NCBI GenBank assembly: GCA_023419055.1 | Contig: JAEZYO010000508.1 | Coordinates: forward strand, 1-11,189 | Direction of reading: 5' to 3' | DNA: 11,189 nucleotides | From: Pseudomonadota bacterium | GTDB taxonomy: Bacteria; Myxococcota; Polyangia; Polyangiales; Polyangiaceae | Shown here: positions 1 through 9,200 of the stretch, piece after piece | Layout of the letters: each line of letters starts with the position of its first letter | Numbering within the stretch: position 1 is the stretch's first letter | Made by a program: the position numbers and the translations under genes | The notes under the pieces: generated by a model | What the model was told of the DNA's origin: nothing | Databases searched by the model: none | The model's input: only the letters and a program-made list of their open reading frames with translations

Positions 1-1386
1 GGGATCGTGCGAGGGTAAGCCGCGCGCGACTTCGACGAAGTCCCTTCCGAAGTCGTCCTCGGCGGCGACGGCGTTGTGTGCCCGGCAGCGAAGCGTGAGG
101 TTCCGTGCGATCGATTCACCGCCGCGAGCGAAGGCCAGCACGTGATGCAGTTCGAGCCGGTGAGTCTCTTCACAGCGCCGCCCGGAGTCGTCGGTGAACG
201 TACAGCGCGCTCCGTCGCGCTCGTAGACGGCGCGCCGAACTTCGGCGGGGACGTATCTTCCGCTCTGGCGCGGAACCGCTGGATCGTTGTCCAACTCTTG
301 GTGCGAACCCACGCTCTCCGCAAGCTCCGTGGCGTCGGCTAATGGGCTCAGCTTCGCAGCGGGTGAAGGCTCGAGAGCGGCGATCGGGTTTGCGTTCGCG
401 GTGGGCGAAGGCTCAAGCTCGGCGGTTCGGTTCGCGGTGGGCGAAGGCTCGAGCTCGACGGAGTCTAGCGCGGGTCTCCGAGGTCGCTTCGTCACGGCGT
501 ACTTCCGCCGCTTGAGCTCCGCCACGAACGCGCGCATGGCGCGGAGATGAAGGTCGTCGAGCGCGGGGCGCGGCGTCGAGTGAGAAAGAAGGGCGCGCGC
601 TTCCTCGATGAGCTTTACGTACTCCTCACTCGCCGCAAACTGCACGCTGAACCTTTGCGGGGCGAGTGATTCCGGCGCTGGGCTCGGCGATGGTGCCGGC
701 GGCTGGTTCCCTTCGAGCTCTGTCTCGAGAGCGACGGCTCCTTCGTTCGGTACCTTCTCCTGCTGATTCACGCCGGTGATTTCGTTCGCTCGTTCGTCGG
801 CGTTCTCCACCCCATCACGCGGACGATCGCCGGGTTCGAGCTCTCGGACCGGACACATCGACTCGACGAACTCGCTCCAGGTGGGCGCCTGCGGAATCAG
901 CCGCGCCGGCGCCGGACCGAGCGGCTCGATGCGGGACGGCACGTCGGGCAGCGGATCGAGCTGGCGCACGAGTCGAGCGATTTCCTTCTTGGTCCGATGC
1001 TTGGCTCGAGCGAGAACCTCGCGCAGGTTCTGCTCGCTGAGGTGCGGGCCGAGCATCAAGAGGCCCGTGAGGTGAAGCTCGCCGGTGGCGATCGCTTCGC
1101 TCAGGAGAGGAAGTCGGCGGACCAGGCGAGCGGCAGCGACGCGGCGGTAGGCTTCGTCCTCGGAGAGGCGCAGCTCGTAGATGCAATAGGCGTACAGGCT
1201 CGAGCAAGCGCGGGCGCGGTGAACGCCGCGAGCTTCGACCTCGGCGAGGTGCACGAGCAGAGCAGCGAGCAGTTGGTTCGAACGACCGACGAGCAGACGC
1301 GTCGCGACGAGCAGGTCCGCGTCGCTGAGCCTGGTCGGCTCGCTGGGATCACTGGATGAAACGGCACAAATGGCGCTCGAATTCAC
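1..1386 (-). CDS. HNH endonuclease-motif protein with DUF222-like N-terminal region (3' end beyond window)
   Basis: The frame is open from a GTG at 1386 to the left edge (462 codons seen), so the last part of the protein is missing. Residues 10-140 are a helical region of the kind that precedes HNH domains in DUF222-like proteins. A Pro/Glu-rich linker follows, then a conserved segment at about 243-302 (from PQRFSVQFAASEEYVKLIEE), a second repetitive linker, and the HNH domain at about 380-460. The domain shows C395 and C405, the LELHH motif with H414/H415, N429, C434 and H437 in RCRAHN, so the expected metal-binding and catalytic positions are intact. The start is chosen because the text after GTG reads like the usual N-terminus and a weak AGGG lies 8 nt upstream; no in-frame ATG competes. 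Such proteins are often multicopy in myxobacteria. The biological role is unproven: nuclease activity is inferred from the motif. Third-position GC is less extreme than in the operon at 2528-9984. Confidence 0.88.
   Translation of the reverse strand, partial: MNSSAICAVSSSDPSEPTRLSDADLLVATRLLVGRSNQLLAALLVHLAEVEARGVHRARACSSLYAYCIYELRLSEDEAYRRVAAARLVRRLPLLSEAIATGELHLTGLLMLGPHLSEQNLREVLARAKHRTKKEIARLVRQLDPLPDVPSRIEPLGPAPARLIPQAPTWSEFVESMCPVRELEPGDRPRDGVENADERANEITGVNQQEKVPNEGAVALETELEGNQPPAPSPSPAPESLAPQRFSVQFAASEEYVKLIEEARALLSHSTPRPALDDLHLRAMRAFVAELKRRKYAVTKRPRRPALDSVELEPSPTANRTAELEPSPTANANPIAALEPSPAAKLSPLADATELAESVGSHQELDNDPAVPRQSGRYVPAEVRRAVYERDGARCTFTDDSGRRCEETHRLELHHVLAFARGGESIARNLTLRCRAHNAVAAEDDFGRDFVEVARGLPSHDP
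394..457. repeat. Two tandem copies of a 28-bp unit (36-bp period) inside the HNH gene
   Basis: Positions 394-421 and 430-457 are the same 28 bases except for one A/G difference (415 versus 451). On the minus strand they encode two copies of ELEPSPTAN, with a third degenerate ALEPSP copy ending near 361. The period of 36 bp keeps the reading frame, so it adds 12-residue units to the linker just before the HNH domain. It is best read as a slippage-prone, disordered spacer. Confidence 0.85.
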
Positions 1387-2082
1387 GTCGTCTACCCTAC
1401 ACCCTGATTTTCGGCACCTCGCATCGCCGTGCTCGCGAGCGATCGCGCGTGCGGACGACTTTCGAGCCGCCCCGTGCACGAACGCTCGTGCACGAGTCGT
1501 AGAGGGAGAGCAAGCAGTGCGAATCGAAGGGATTTCGGGAAATCGGCTCGGCTCGCGTCGCAAACCCGTCAAGGGCGAAAGTGACGCGGGAACGACGAAA
1601 ACAGTGCCGCGCTCGCGTAAGTCCACGAGGTGTTGCCTCGACGAACCTTCTTGAAGTGCTGGCTCAACGAGCCTCGAAGTGTCGGTCCTGGAGGAAGTGG
1701 GAAGAGCGGCATCGAGCGCTCGCGAGAGCAGCCCGCCGAATGCGCTACGTCGCGGTCGCTGTCACTCATCTTCCCTCGGGCAGTGGCGTTACCGAGAGCG
1801 CCGCCGCGACTGTCCGACGCGCTGCCTCGGCGTCGTCCACGAGCAGCGCTGGCCACTGACTTTCGCGCCGACCGCGGTCGCGTCGGTAGACGAGATGTTT
1901 GCGTGATCCCGGGCGTGCTGCTCGGAGAGCAGCGCGTCGTGTCTCGCGCTGAGCGACCGGGACGGCCCGTCCGCCTCGCCATCACCCGAGTCGCTCGATG
2001 AGGCAGTGTTCGAGGTGAGCGAGGGGCCGCCCGCCGAGCGTGAACGCGTCTGGGGCGGCCGCGTGCGAGAGGTGAAGGCGGC
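1387..2082. other. Gene-poor divergent region between the HNH gene and the lipoprotein gene
   Basis: About 700 bp without a supportable gene. Open frames exist on both strands but overlap one another, have ordinary third-position composition and match no family I recognise. Contents worth noting are a pair of CGTGCACG palindromes at 1474-1494 and two small hairpins, CGAGG-TGTTG-CCTCG at 1626-1640 and GGCTC-AAC-GAGCC at 1661-1673. The plus-strand frame from 1907 to 2086 has coding-like codon use and ends in a TGA overlapping the lipoprotein ATG, but has no good start. The region should hold the promoters of both flanking, divergently transcribed genes; I see no clear -35/-10 pair. It could also contain a decayed gene. 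Confidence 0.6.
1473..1495. promoter_or_regulatory. Paired palindrome upstream of the HNH gene, possible operator
   Basis: The 9-base arms CGTGCACGA (1473-1481) and TCGTGCACG (1486-1494) are perfect reverse complements around ACGC. The core CGTGCACG is itself palindromic, so the site is also a direct repeat with centres 14 bp apart. It lies about 90 bp upstream of the HNH start on that gene's template. No T-run follows, which argues against an intrinsic terminator. A dimeric regulator site is an inference from symmetry and position. Confidence 0.35.
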
Positions 2083-2478
2083 ATGATTTTTATCGAGGGT
2101 AGGGTTTCGAGTCTCAGGGCGTTGTTCGGTGTTTGCCTGCCGCTCTTGGCGTCGGCGTGCGGCGGCTCCGACGAAGATGATGATGCTTCGGGCAAGGGCG
2201 CTCGGACGGAGATCAGCTCGGAGGGCGAAAACGTCTGTCAGAAAGAGTGTGATGAGTCGTTTACCGAGTGCGTGCTCGACCAGGAGGCGTGCTTGAGCGA
2301 TTGCCGCGAAGACGCCGCGTGGAACCAGGAGCACTGCAAGAGCGCTCACGTCGCGTTTTCGGCTTGCCAGGCGGCGAAGCCGCTGAGCCAGTACACGTGT
2401 TTGGACACCCACGCTACGGGCCGCATCAACGGCTGTGAGGACGAGTCCGACGCGCGCGACAGGTGTATGGAGCCTTAG
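2083..2478 (+). CDS. Small cysteine-rich lipoprotein, function unknown
   Basis: A 131-residue protein. Residues 1-25 form a signal sequence with a hydrophobic core (ALFGVCLPLLASA) and a lipobox-like ASAC, so C26 is the predicted lipidated cysteine. A short acidic, disordered stretch follows (DEDDD at 30-34). The rest holds ten cysteines at 52, 56, 63, 70, 74, 85, 95, 106, 118 and 128, beginning with the symmetrical spacing C-x3-C-x6-C-x6-C-x3-C. An even number of cysteines in an exported protein suggests about five disulfides. The ATG is supported by GAAGG 4 nt upstream and AGAGG 10 nt upstream. It is convergent with the large operon and has no operon partner to its right. I do not recognise a named family; similar small Cys-rich lipoproteins are common in myxobacteria. 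Codon use is less GC3-biased than in its neighbours. Confidence 0.8.
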   Translation: MIFIEGRVSSLRALFGVCLPLLASACGGSDEDDDASGKGARTEISSEGENVCQKECDESFTECVLDQEACLSDCREDAAWNQEHCKSAHVAFSACQAAKPLSQYTCLDTHATGRINGCEDESDARDRCMEP

Positions 2479-2501
2479 AGCCGGTCCTCAGTGAGCGTGG
2501 T

Positions 2502-2524
2502 GGAGCGCGACGCCGTCGCGCCCC
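2502..2524. terminator. GC-rich hairpin between convergent genes, possible bidirectional terminator
   Basis: GCGCGAC (2505-2511) and GTCGCGC (2515-2521) form a perfect 7-bp stem with loop GCC, extended by two G-C pairs beyond one mismatch. It sits in the 49-bp gap between the lipoprotein stop at 2478 and the operon stop at 2528. No U-run follows on either strand, so it is not a canonical intrinsic terminator; position is the main argument. Confidence 0.35.
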
Positions 2525-2527
2525 GCC

Positions 2528-5500
2528 TTACTTCGTCTTCACGCGCATGCCCGCGAGCAGCGCGTCGTCGGCGCGCCGCGCGAAGTCGACGAACCGCGCG
2601 TACTCGTCGGGCTGGATGCGCCCGGACGGGATGGTCACGGCGCGCTTGATGAGGACGGTGTCGCCCTTCACGTGATCCTCGACGACGACCTTGCGATCGC
2701 CGTCGTCGACCCGCTTCGGGCCGACCGGCGACGTGAGGCTCGCCCCCTTGGGGAGCGTGATCTCGAGCGACACGCTCTGATCGACGGGCTGCACGAGCAA
2801 GAGCGGAGTCTGGCGAGAGGGCAGCGCGGCGTAGCCCGAGACACGCGTCGTGAACGGGGGCTGAATGAGGAGCGAGCCGCCGACCGGTTGCGCGAAGGTG
2901 CGCATGCTCGACTTCGAGTGGATCACGATCGGCGCCTCGGGATCGTCGATGCCCTCGACCCGGTGGCTGATGAGGCGCGCGCCCCGCAAGCTCCGGCCGA
3001 GGAGCTGCGACTCCACCGCGTCGCGGAGCTGCTGCTCGTTGAGCTCCGAGACCACGTTGCGGAGCGCCATGGCGTACGTGCCGTGGAACGACTGGGCGAG
3101 CTCGAGCTCGGCGGAGCCGTCGGCGGCGAGCGCCACCTTGCCCTCGACCGCGACGCGATCGGTCTTGCCCTCGTTCGGCACCTTGATCGGCTGCCACGCG
3201 CCGTCGACGAGCACCTGCGCCGGCATGCCGCGCGCCTCGGCGGGGACGTAGCCGAAGGGAGCGAACTTTCCGGCCATGGCGAGCCAGACCGGACCCTTCT
3301 CCGTGTGAACCCGGAGCAGTGGGTTCGTGTACAGGCTGAGCGCCGAGAACGGGCCGTTGGGCGGCAGATTCAGGCGGTTTTGCGCCGCCACGTAGTCGAC
3401 GCGGATGCCGAGCGAGCGGCACAGCATGATGAAGCCGCGCCACAGGTTGCCCTGCTTGCCGATCACCACGCGCCGGCCGTCGTCTTCCTGACCTTCCTCG
3501 ACGTTGGCGGTGACCCAGCGGTAGAGGCGCTTCGCGCGCTCCGCGGTCGCGCTCTCGGGCAGCGGCTCCACGATTCGGCGAGCCACGCGCACGATGCGGG
3601 GATCGATGGGCGTGAAGTCCTCGATGCTGTCGCCGAGCTGGCGGAGGGCGCTCGCGGGTGACGCACCCCACCCGATCTGCACGCTCGGCAAGAACTCGAC
3701 GATGGGCGCGCCGAACGGTTCGACGGGCGCCGCGGGGCTGTTGTCGACGCGCCAGCGGCGGACGATGAGGTCGCCCTGCTCGTTCACGAGCGGCGGCGGC
3801 ACGTTGTTGCGGGTCTCGATCTGGAGCGGCCGGCTCTTGGGCGAGATCACGACGAACTCCGAGCGCGCGTAGGCGACGTTCTCCTCGCGGAAGAACCAGC
3901 GCGGCCCGAAGTAGCGCAGGCCGCGGCTCATGCCGGGCATGCTGTCGATGCTCTCGGTCTCGATGTAATCGCCGACCTCGAGGTGCGGCATCGTGACGGT
4001 GGGCTTGCCGGAGACGAACTCGGGCTCGAGCACCTGGCCGTTTTGCTTGATGACGCGGAAATGCAGCGTGAGGCCGTTGCCGACCTGCTGCTCCGCCATG
4101 TCACGGATGGCCTCGGCGCTCTGCACGCGGATGATCTCGTGCGTGAGCATCCGGCTCGAGCCGTCGGCGTGCACCCAGACCGCGGAGTAGTCGAGCACGC
4201 GGGCGGCGGTGCCGGGCAGCTGGACGCCGCTCTTCTCGAACTCGGCGATGATGGTCTTCGCGTCCAGGCGGTAGGGCTCGAGCTCGGTCGCGCCCTCGAC
4301 GAGATCGAGCGCGGCGGAGAGCTTGCCCGTCGAGCCGCCGGCCTCGACCGCGCTCACCAGCGCCTTGATCAACGCGCCGCGGCGCCCCGCCGCGAACTCG
4401 GCGTCCGCCAGGTCGAGCCGCGCTCCCTCGCTCTCGGGGTTCTTCTGAACGGCGGCTTCGAGCTTCTTCCAGCTCTCGCTCTCGTTGCCGGCGCGCACCA
4501 TCACGTCGTAGACGCGCTCGGCGATGTCCTCGCGATCGGGGCGGCGCTGCCCGAGGCGCCTGAGCTCGGCGAGCGCGCCCTGGTAGTCGCTGCGCGAGAG
4601 CGCGCGACCGAGCGCGAGCTCACTGTCGGGGTCGAGCTCTTGAATGCGCTCGACCAGCTTGTCCGCCTCGGCGCTCCGGCCCTGATCGTCCAGCACCGGC
4701 ACCACGAGCTCGAGCGCGGACGGATCCTCGGGGAAGCGCCGCCCGATCTCGCGCACGGTGGACGCGTACTCCGTGCGCCAGCCGAGATCGCGGTAGAGGT
4801 TCGCGAGCTGCTCGAGCACCGCGGGCACCTCGGGGAACTCGTCGACCAGCTTGGAAACCGCGCGCACGGCCTCGCTCGGGCCCACGCGCTCGGCTTGCGA
4901 CATCGCGATCGACAGGCTCGGCAGCCAGAGCTTCTTGTCCTTCTCGTTCGCGCGCTCGTGGAGCTCGCGGACGAGATCGCGCCGCTGGCTGTCGGCGAAG
5001 ATGGGGTCGTTCTCGGTGAACGTGGCCGAGGCGGCCAAGACGGGGCCCGTCGCGAGCTCCGGCTTCTCGAGCAGCGGCTCGACGAGCACGTTCGCCACGT
5101 CGGGCGAGCCCTGGCTGTTCGCGAGATCGGCGCCGAAGAAGCGCGACGCGTCGTCGCCCGGGTCGTGGAACTTCCCTCCCTCGACCACGACCGAGAGCGG
5201 GTCCGCGGCGCTCACGCGCGTGGGGGGCGAGAGCGAGTAGCTCTGCGAAGCGTCGGTGCTGCCCTTCTGGCCGTAGGGGCGGCCGTCCGGATAGAGCACG
5301 CGGATGGTCGCGCCGCTGTCGCCGAGCTTGGCGAGGATGCGGTGCCGCCCGCTCTCGAGGCGCAGGCGCGTGCCCTGCGCGAGCCAGGCGCCGAACCGGC
5401 GAAGGTCCCGGTTGAAGACCAGCTGGTCGTCGATCCAGACGGAGAAGGCGCCGTCCACGGCGATCACGAGATCGGTCGGCTGCGCGACGTCGAGGAAGCT

Positions 5501-6295
5501 CTCGGCGTACACGACGCCGGAGCCGACGGGCTCGTCCGGGCCGATGCGACAGCCGGAGCGATCCGTCTTGAAGACCTCGGGCGCTTCACCCCGATCAGGA
5601 TCCTTGGGCCAGGTCTTGGGCCACGGCCCCGCGCGCTCGGCGTCGAAGGAGCGGAGCGTGTCGCGCATGGTGTCGCGGCCGAACGGCCCCGCCAGGCGCA
5701 CCTCGGTCAGGCAGCCGTACTTGGCCGCGCCGGCCTCGTCGGCCTTCGGCAGCGCGGCGGAGCGGGCCTCCGCGAGCCAGAGACCCACGAGCTCGCCGCG
5801 CGCGAGCCAACCCACGTTGCCGGGGTTATCGAGCAGGCTCTCGACGAACTTCTGCTGGCGCTTCCAGAGCCCGGGGCTCGAGTGACGATAGGCGACGACC
5901 TCGCGAGCGGCGAACCAGGCGAAGAGCTCGGTGCGCGGATCCTGGCTCGTGCGCGCGAACTCGAGCGCCTTGAGGTAGTGCTCGGAGACCGCCTTCAAGC
6001 GGCCGTGGAGAGAGTCGTCGAGGCCTCGCGCCATCGACGCGAGCATTCCCTGCGCCTTGAGCTCGTCGAGCCGGCGGCGCGCCGCCTGCGCCTGATCGGG
6101 CTTTCCGCCGGGAGACACGAGCTCGGCGATGAGCCAGTCCGCGACCACGTCCGGATCGCTCGAGCTCTTCGCGTCGGAGCGCTGCGTCGCGATATCGGGA
6201 GCCTTCGCCGGTTTCCCGGAGGAGCAGGCGGTCGCGCAGGCGAGCGCCAGCGAGAGCGCGGCGACGAGCCTGCGCGGATGGATTCTTCTGTTCAC
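2528..6295 (-). CDS. Large predicted lipoprotein: TPR + DUF3857 + inactivated transglutaminase-like domain
   Basis: A 1255-residue protein starting at a GTG whose GTGA overlaps the stop of the upstream gene. The N-terminus (RRIHPRRLVAALSLALAC, then ATAC) is a lipoprotein-type signal with C24 the likely lipidation site. Next come a segment containing the LAGPF motif (about 201-205), a jelly-roll or carbohydrate-binding-like region (about 255-335, with VDGAFSVWIDD), TPR-like helices (about 440-680), a DUF3857-like beta region (about 695-860) and a transglutaminase-like fold (about 895-1015). A C-terminal beta-rich region follows. Compared with the upstream paralogue, the catalytic Cys, His and Asp positions are Q948, N991 and A1006; the Cys-to-His spacing of 43 residues is kept exactly. 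It is therefore probably a non-catalytic, membrane-anchored partner or binding protein. Domain names rest on recognised patterns, not on a search. The frame stays open upstream to 7855, but that part is antisense-type noise inside the neighbour gene. Confidence 0.87.
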   Translation of the reverse strand: MNRRIHPRRLVAALSLALACATACSSGKPAKAPDIATQRSDAKSSSDPDVVADWLIAELVSPGGKPDQAQAARRRLDELKAQGMLASMARGLDDSLHGRLKAVSEHYLKALEFARTSQDPRTELFAWFAAREVVAYRHSSPGLWKRQQKFVESLLDNPGNVGWLARGELVGLWLAEARSAALPKADEAGAAKYGCLTEVRLAGPFGRDTMRDTLRSFDAERAGPWPKTWPKDPDRGEAPEVFKTDRSGCRIGPDEPVGSGVVYAESFLDVAQPTDLVIAVDGAFSVWIDDQLVFNRDLRRFGAWLAQGTRLRLESGRHRILAKLGDSGATIRVLYPDGRPYGQKGSTDASQSYSLSPPTRVSAADPLSVVVEGGKFHDPGDDASRFFGADLANSQGSPDVANVLVEPLLEKPELATGPVLAASATFTENDPIFADSQRRDLVRELHERANEKDKKLWLPSLSIAMSQAERVGPSEAVRAVSKLVDEFPEVPAVLEQLANLYRDLGWRTEYASTVREIGRRFPEDPSALELVVPVLDDQGRSAEADKLVERIQELDPDSELALGRALSRSDYQGALAELRRLGQRRPDREDIAERVYDVMVRAGNESESWKKLEAAVQKNPESEGARLDLADAEFAAGRRGALIKALVSAVEAGGSTGKLSAALDLVEGATELEPYRLDAKTIIAEFEKSGVQLPGTAARVLDYSAVWVHADGSSRMLTHEIIRVQSAEAIRDMAEQQVGNGLTLHFRVIKQNGQVLEPEFVSGKPTVTMPHLEVGDYIETESIDSMPGMSRGLRYFGPRWFFREENVAYARSEFVVISPKSRPLQIETRNNVPPPLVNEQGDLIVRRWRVDNSPAAPVEPFGAPIVEFLPSVQIGWGASPASALRQLGDSIEDFTPIDPRIVRVARRIVEPLPESATAERAKRLYRWVTANVEEGQEDDGRRVVIGKQGNLWRGFIMLCRSLGIRVDYVAAQNRLNLPPNGPFSALSLYTNPLLRVHTEKGPVWLAMAGKFAPFGYVPAEARGMPAQVLVDGAWQPIKVPNEGKTDRVAVEGKVALAADGSAELELAQSFHGTYAMALRNVVSELNEQQLRDAVESQLLGRSLRGARLISHRVEGIDDPEAPIVIHSKSSMRTFAQPVGGSLLIQPPFTTRVSGYAALPSRQTPLLLVQPVDQSVSLEITLPKGASLTSPVGPKRVDDGDRKVVVEDHVKGDTVLIKRAVTIPSGRIQPDEYARFVDFARRADDALLAGMRVKTK
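6292..6295 (-). promoter_or_regulatory. GTGA stop-start overlap coupling the two large genes
   Basis: On the minus strand the bases 6295-6292 read GTGA: GTG (6295-6293) starts the downstream lipoprotein and TGA (6294-6292) ends the upstream enzyme. A four-base overlap is typical of translational coupling. It fixes the GTG as the start, because the lipoprotein signal sequence begins immediately after it. It also implies coordinated synthesis of the active and inactive paralogues. Confidence 0.85.
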
Positions 6296-9200
6296 GGTTC
6301 GACCACCAGGGGCGCGCCGAGCGCGCGATCCGCTGCCTCGCAGAACTGCTTCCAAGCCGGATAATCCGGGACGTTCACTCTGCTCACCTTCACCCCGAGC
6401 TTGCTCTGCACTTTCACCTTTTGCCCCGTCGTCTCCACCTGCAGCGAGTAGTAGCCGAACGGCCCGTCCACCTGCACCGGTTGCGGCATCGAGGCCACCT
6501 TCGCGCCCGGAGGGAGCTCGATGGTGTACGTGTTGCGGAGCTCCGAGAAGGCTCCGATCGCGACCGGCAGGTTCCGCTTGGACAGCGAGGCGTAGCTCGG
6601 CGTCAGGCGAAAATCGTCGGTCACGGGCACGATCAGGGACTTGCCTTCGCGGCGCGCGAAGGTGGGCGCGATGCCCTGCACCTTCACCCAGACCGGCGTC
6701 TCGGCGTCTTCGAGGTTGCTGGTCTCGACTCCGGCCTCGCCCGGCACGAGCGTGAAGCCCGGGAACGTCGCGCCGATGTCGTGGTTGATGCGCTCGCGCC
6801 GCGTGCTCTCGGCGTGATAGCGGTCGCGCCACTGGGCGGCGTTGTAGCCCGACGTGCGGTACCCGAGCTCGAGCTTGGCCTGACCGCTCGCTTCGAGCTT
6901 CGCCGTCAGATCCTGCTCGAGGAAGTTCTTGTCCGGGCGCGCGCTCGGCAGTCGGACGATCTTGGCGTCGCCGTCGTTCACGAGCATGCCGATGGCGCCG
7001 AGGTCCATCTGCGGGAGCTCCTCGATGCCCGTGTGCTCCGCGGTGCCGTCGAGGTAGAGGTCGAGCGACGGGACGTAGGCGATGGCGTGGTCGAAGGGCG
7101 CAAAACTCGGGAGCTTCGAGTAGAAGTCGCCCTTCATCTGGGTGCGCAGCACCACCAGCGTGGACGGGATGCCGAGCTCCTTCAGCAAGGTCACGATCAC
7201 GGTCGCCTTGTCCTTGCAGTCGCCCCAGCCGCGGCTCACCGTCTGCACGCAGCGCCGCGGCTTGAAGCCGTAGATGCCGAACTCGAGCGCGACGTAGCGG
7301 GTGTTCTTGGTCACCCAGTCGTAGACGGCGCGCACCTTCTCCGCTTCGGTCTTCTTGCCTTCGACGATCTTGCGCGCGAGCCGTCGCGTCTCCTCGTCGA
7401 GATCGAATTGATCGCGGACGAGGCCCCAGTACCAGCGACCGAGATCCTGCCACGTCTTGTAGGTCGAGACGTGCACGAACCCGAGCGTCTCCTGGAGAGG
7501 CGGCATCGCGGGCTCGGGCCGGAGCGGCGCGATCTTGTCGGCCCAGAAGCGGTAGATGCGCTGGCTCCCCACGTCGGTCGTGGCTTGCTTCAAGCCCGGC
7601 ACGCGCTGGTCGAAGTAGAGCGTGCGCGTCTTCGGCGTGATCAGCACGTACTCGGCGTTCTGCGTGGGCTCCGTATCCTGCATCAGCACGATGTCGCCGA
7701 AGTAGTCGTTGAAATCGTTCCTCGGCGTGACGTCGTCGAGGCGGTAGCGGAGCTCGACCACGTCGCCCGCCTCGAGGCGCGGGAACTGCACGTAGAAGAC
7801 GCGCGCCGAGGTGTACATCGAGATCGAGGGATCGTCGGCTGCGCCTTCGCCCCACTCGATCGCCTCGTCGACCTTGCCGTCCCCGCGATAGATCTTGGCG
7901 CCGCGGAGCTGCACGATCTGACGGTCGGCCTCGTACACGAAGCCGTACTGGCGAGCCGCCGCGGCCGCCGCCTCCGTGAGCGGCTGGAACACCACCTGGC
8001 GAAACTGGCTCGAGAGGCCGTTCTCGAACACCGTGGACACGGTGAGGTCGCGCAGGGTGCGCTTGTTCTCCCCTTGCGCCGGAGCGTGACGGAGCGGCAG
8101 AAAGCGCTCCTTGTTCCAGGCGTAGGCCTCGTCGGCGCGCGGCTTCTCCGGCTCGACGTGCTCGATGTACTCGCGGACCGAGCGCTCCTGCGGCCGGATG
8201 CGCAAGATCTCTCGCAACAGGCGGAGTTGCTCGTCGCGGCGACCGAGCTCGCCCGATAGGTCGGCGAGCGTCCGGAGCATGCCCACGTCCTCGGGCGCGA
8301 GCTCGAGCGCGCGCCGGTAAGTCGCCACGGCGCGCTCGGATTGCCCGAGCGAGCGGTACGCGCGCGCGGCCGTCCCGAGCGCCCAGAGATCGCCGGGGTG
8401 CGAGGCGATCAGGCGCTCGGCCCAGTGCTCGGCGGCGGCGGCGTCACGGCGCGCCACCGCGAGATCGAGCATCTGGTTGAGGAAGCTCGCGTCGTCGAAG
8501 CGGAGCGCGAAGTAGCGAGCCTCGACCTCTTCCGCCTCGGTCGTGCGCCCGAGCTGGCGGAGCTGCGACGCGTACAGGTTGAGGAGCGAGACGGCGTTCG
8601 GGTTGCGAGCGACGGCGCTCTCGAGCGCGGAGAGCGCGGTCCGGGGGAGCCCGGCCATGTGATAGACCTCGACCCGACCCTGCACGGCGAGCAGGTTGTC
8701 CGGATCGATCGCGAGCACGCGATCGAAGTAGGGTGACGCCTCACGCCAGTTCGGACCGACGCGGCGCTGGAGGGCGCGCGCGAGCAGGAGATCCCGGTCC
8801 GTCTCCTTGCGCTTTTCGGCGAGCGCCTCGGCCTTCGTGAGCCACTCGTTGCGACGGTTCTGGTCCTCGGAGAGCCGAGCGACGAGCAGGTAGCGAGCGA
8901 TCGAGGGCTCGGTCTCCGCGGCGCGCTGCGCGAGGTCCCGCGCGAGGTGGACCGCCGGATCGTCGCCGTCGGTCTCCGCGAGGTAGCGCGCGTAAGCCTC
9001 GAGCTCGCTCGGCTTGACGTCCTTCTTCGCGGTGATGCGGTCGAACGCCTGGGCCGGACCCTCGAGCGCCGGGAGCTTGGCTTGCGGCTTGTCCTTGAGC
9101 TTCTGGACGAGAGCGCTCGCTTCCGCGCTCAGCGTCACGTCGTTCGAGACCTCGACGCCCGCGTCGGGGCCGCCTTTGGCGTCGCCGAGGCGCAGGCTCA

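Noticed and set aside
1387..2082. Search for tRNA or other RNA gene in the gene-poor region
   Set aside because: No T-loop motif with a matching acceptor stem was found; the small 5-bp hairpins are too weak to support an RNA gene.
1569..2195. Overlapping open frames on both strands in the HNH-lipoprotein gap
   Set aside because: Several frames compete, none has a recognisable family, strong codon bias or a good ribosome site; the minus-strand ones also run into the lipoprotein gene.
3983..6364. Plus-strand open frame of 793 codons
   Set aside because: It lies entirely antisense to the two large minus-strand genes, is dominated by Arg/Ala/Leu/Glu/Val typical of GC-rich shadow frames, and has no recognisable domain.
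6296..7855. N-terminal extension that would make the lipoprotein gene 1775 codons long
   Set aside because: The extra 520 codons overlap the upstream gene in another frame and are Arg/Ala-rich noise. The lipoprotein signal begins exactly at GTG 6295.
6421..8259. Plus-strand open frame of 612 codons
   Set aside because: Antisense to the active transglutaminase-like gene; composition is that of a shadow frame and the opposite strand has clear domains and a catalytic triad.
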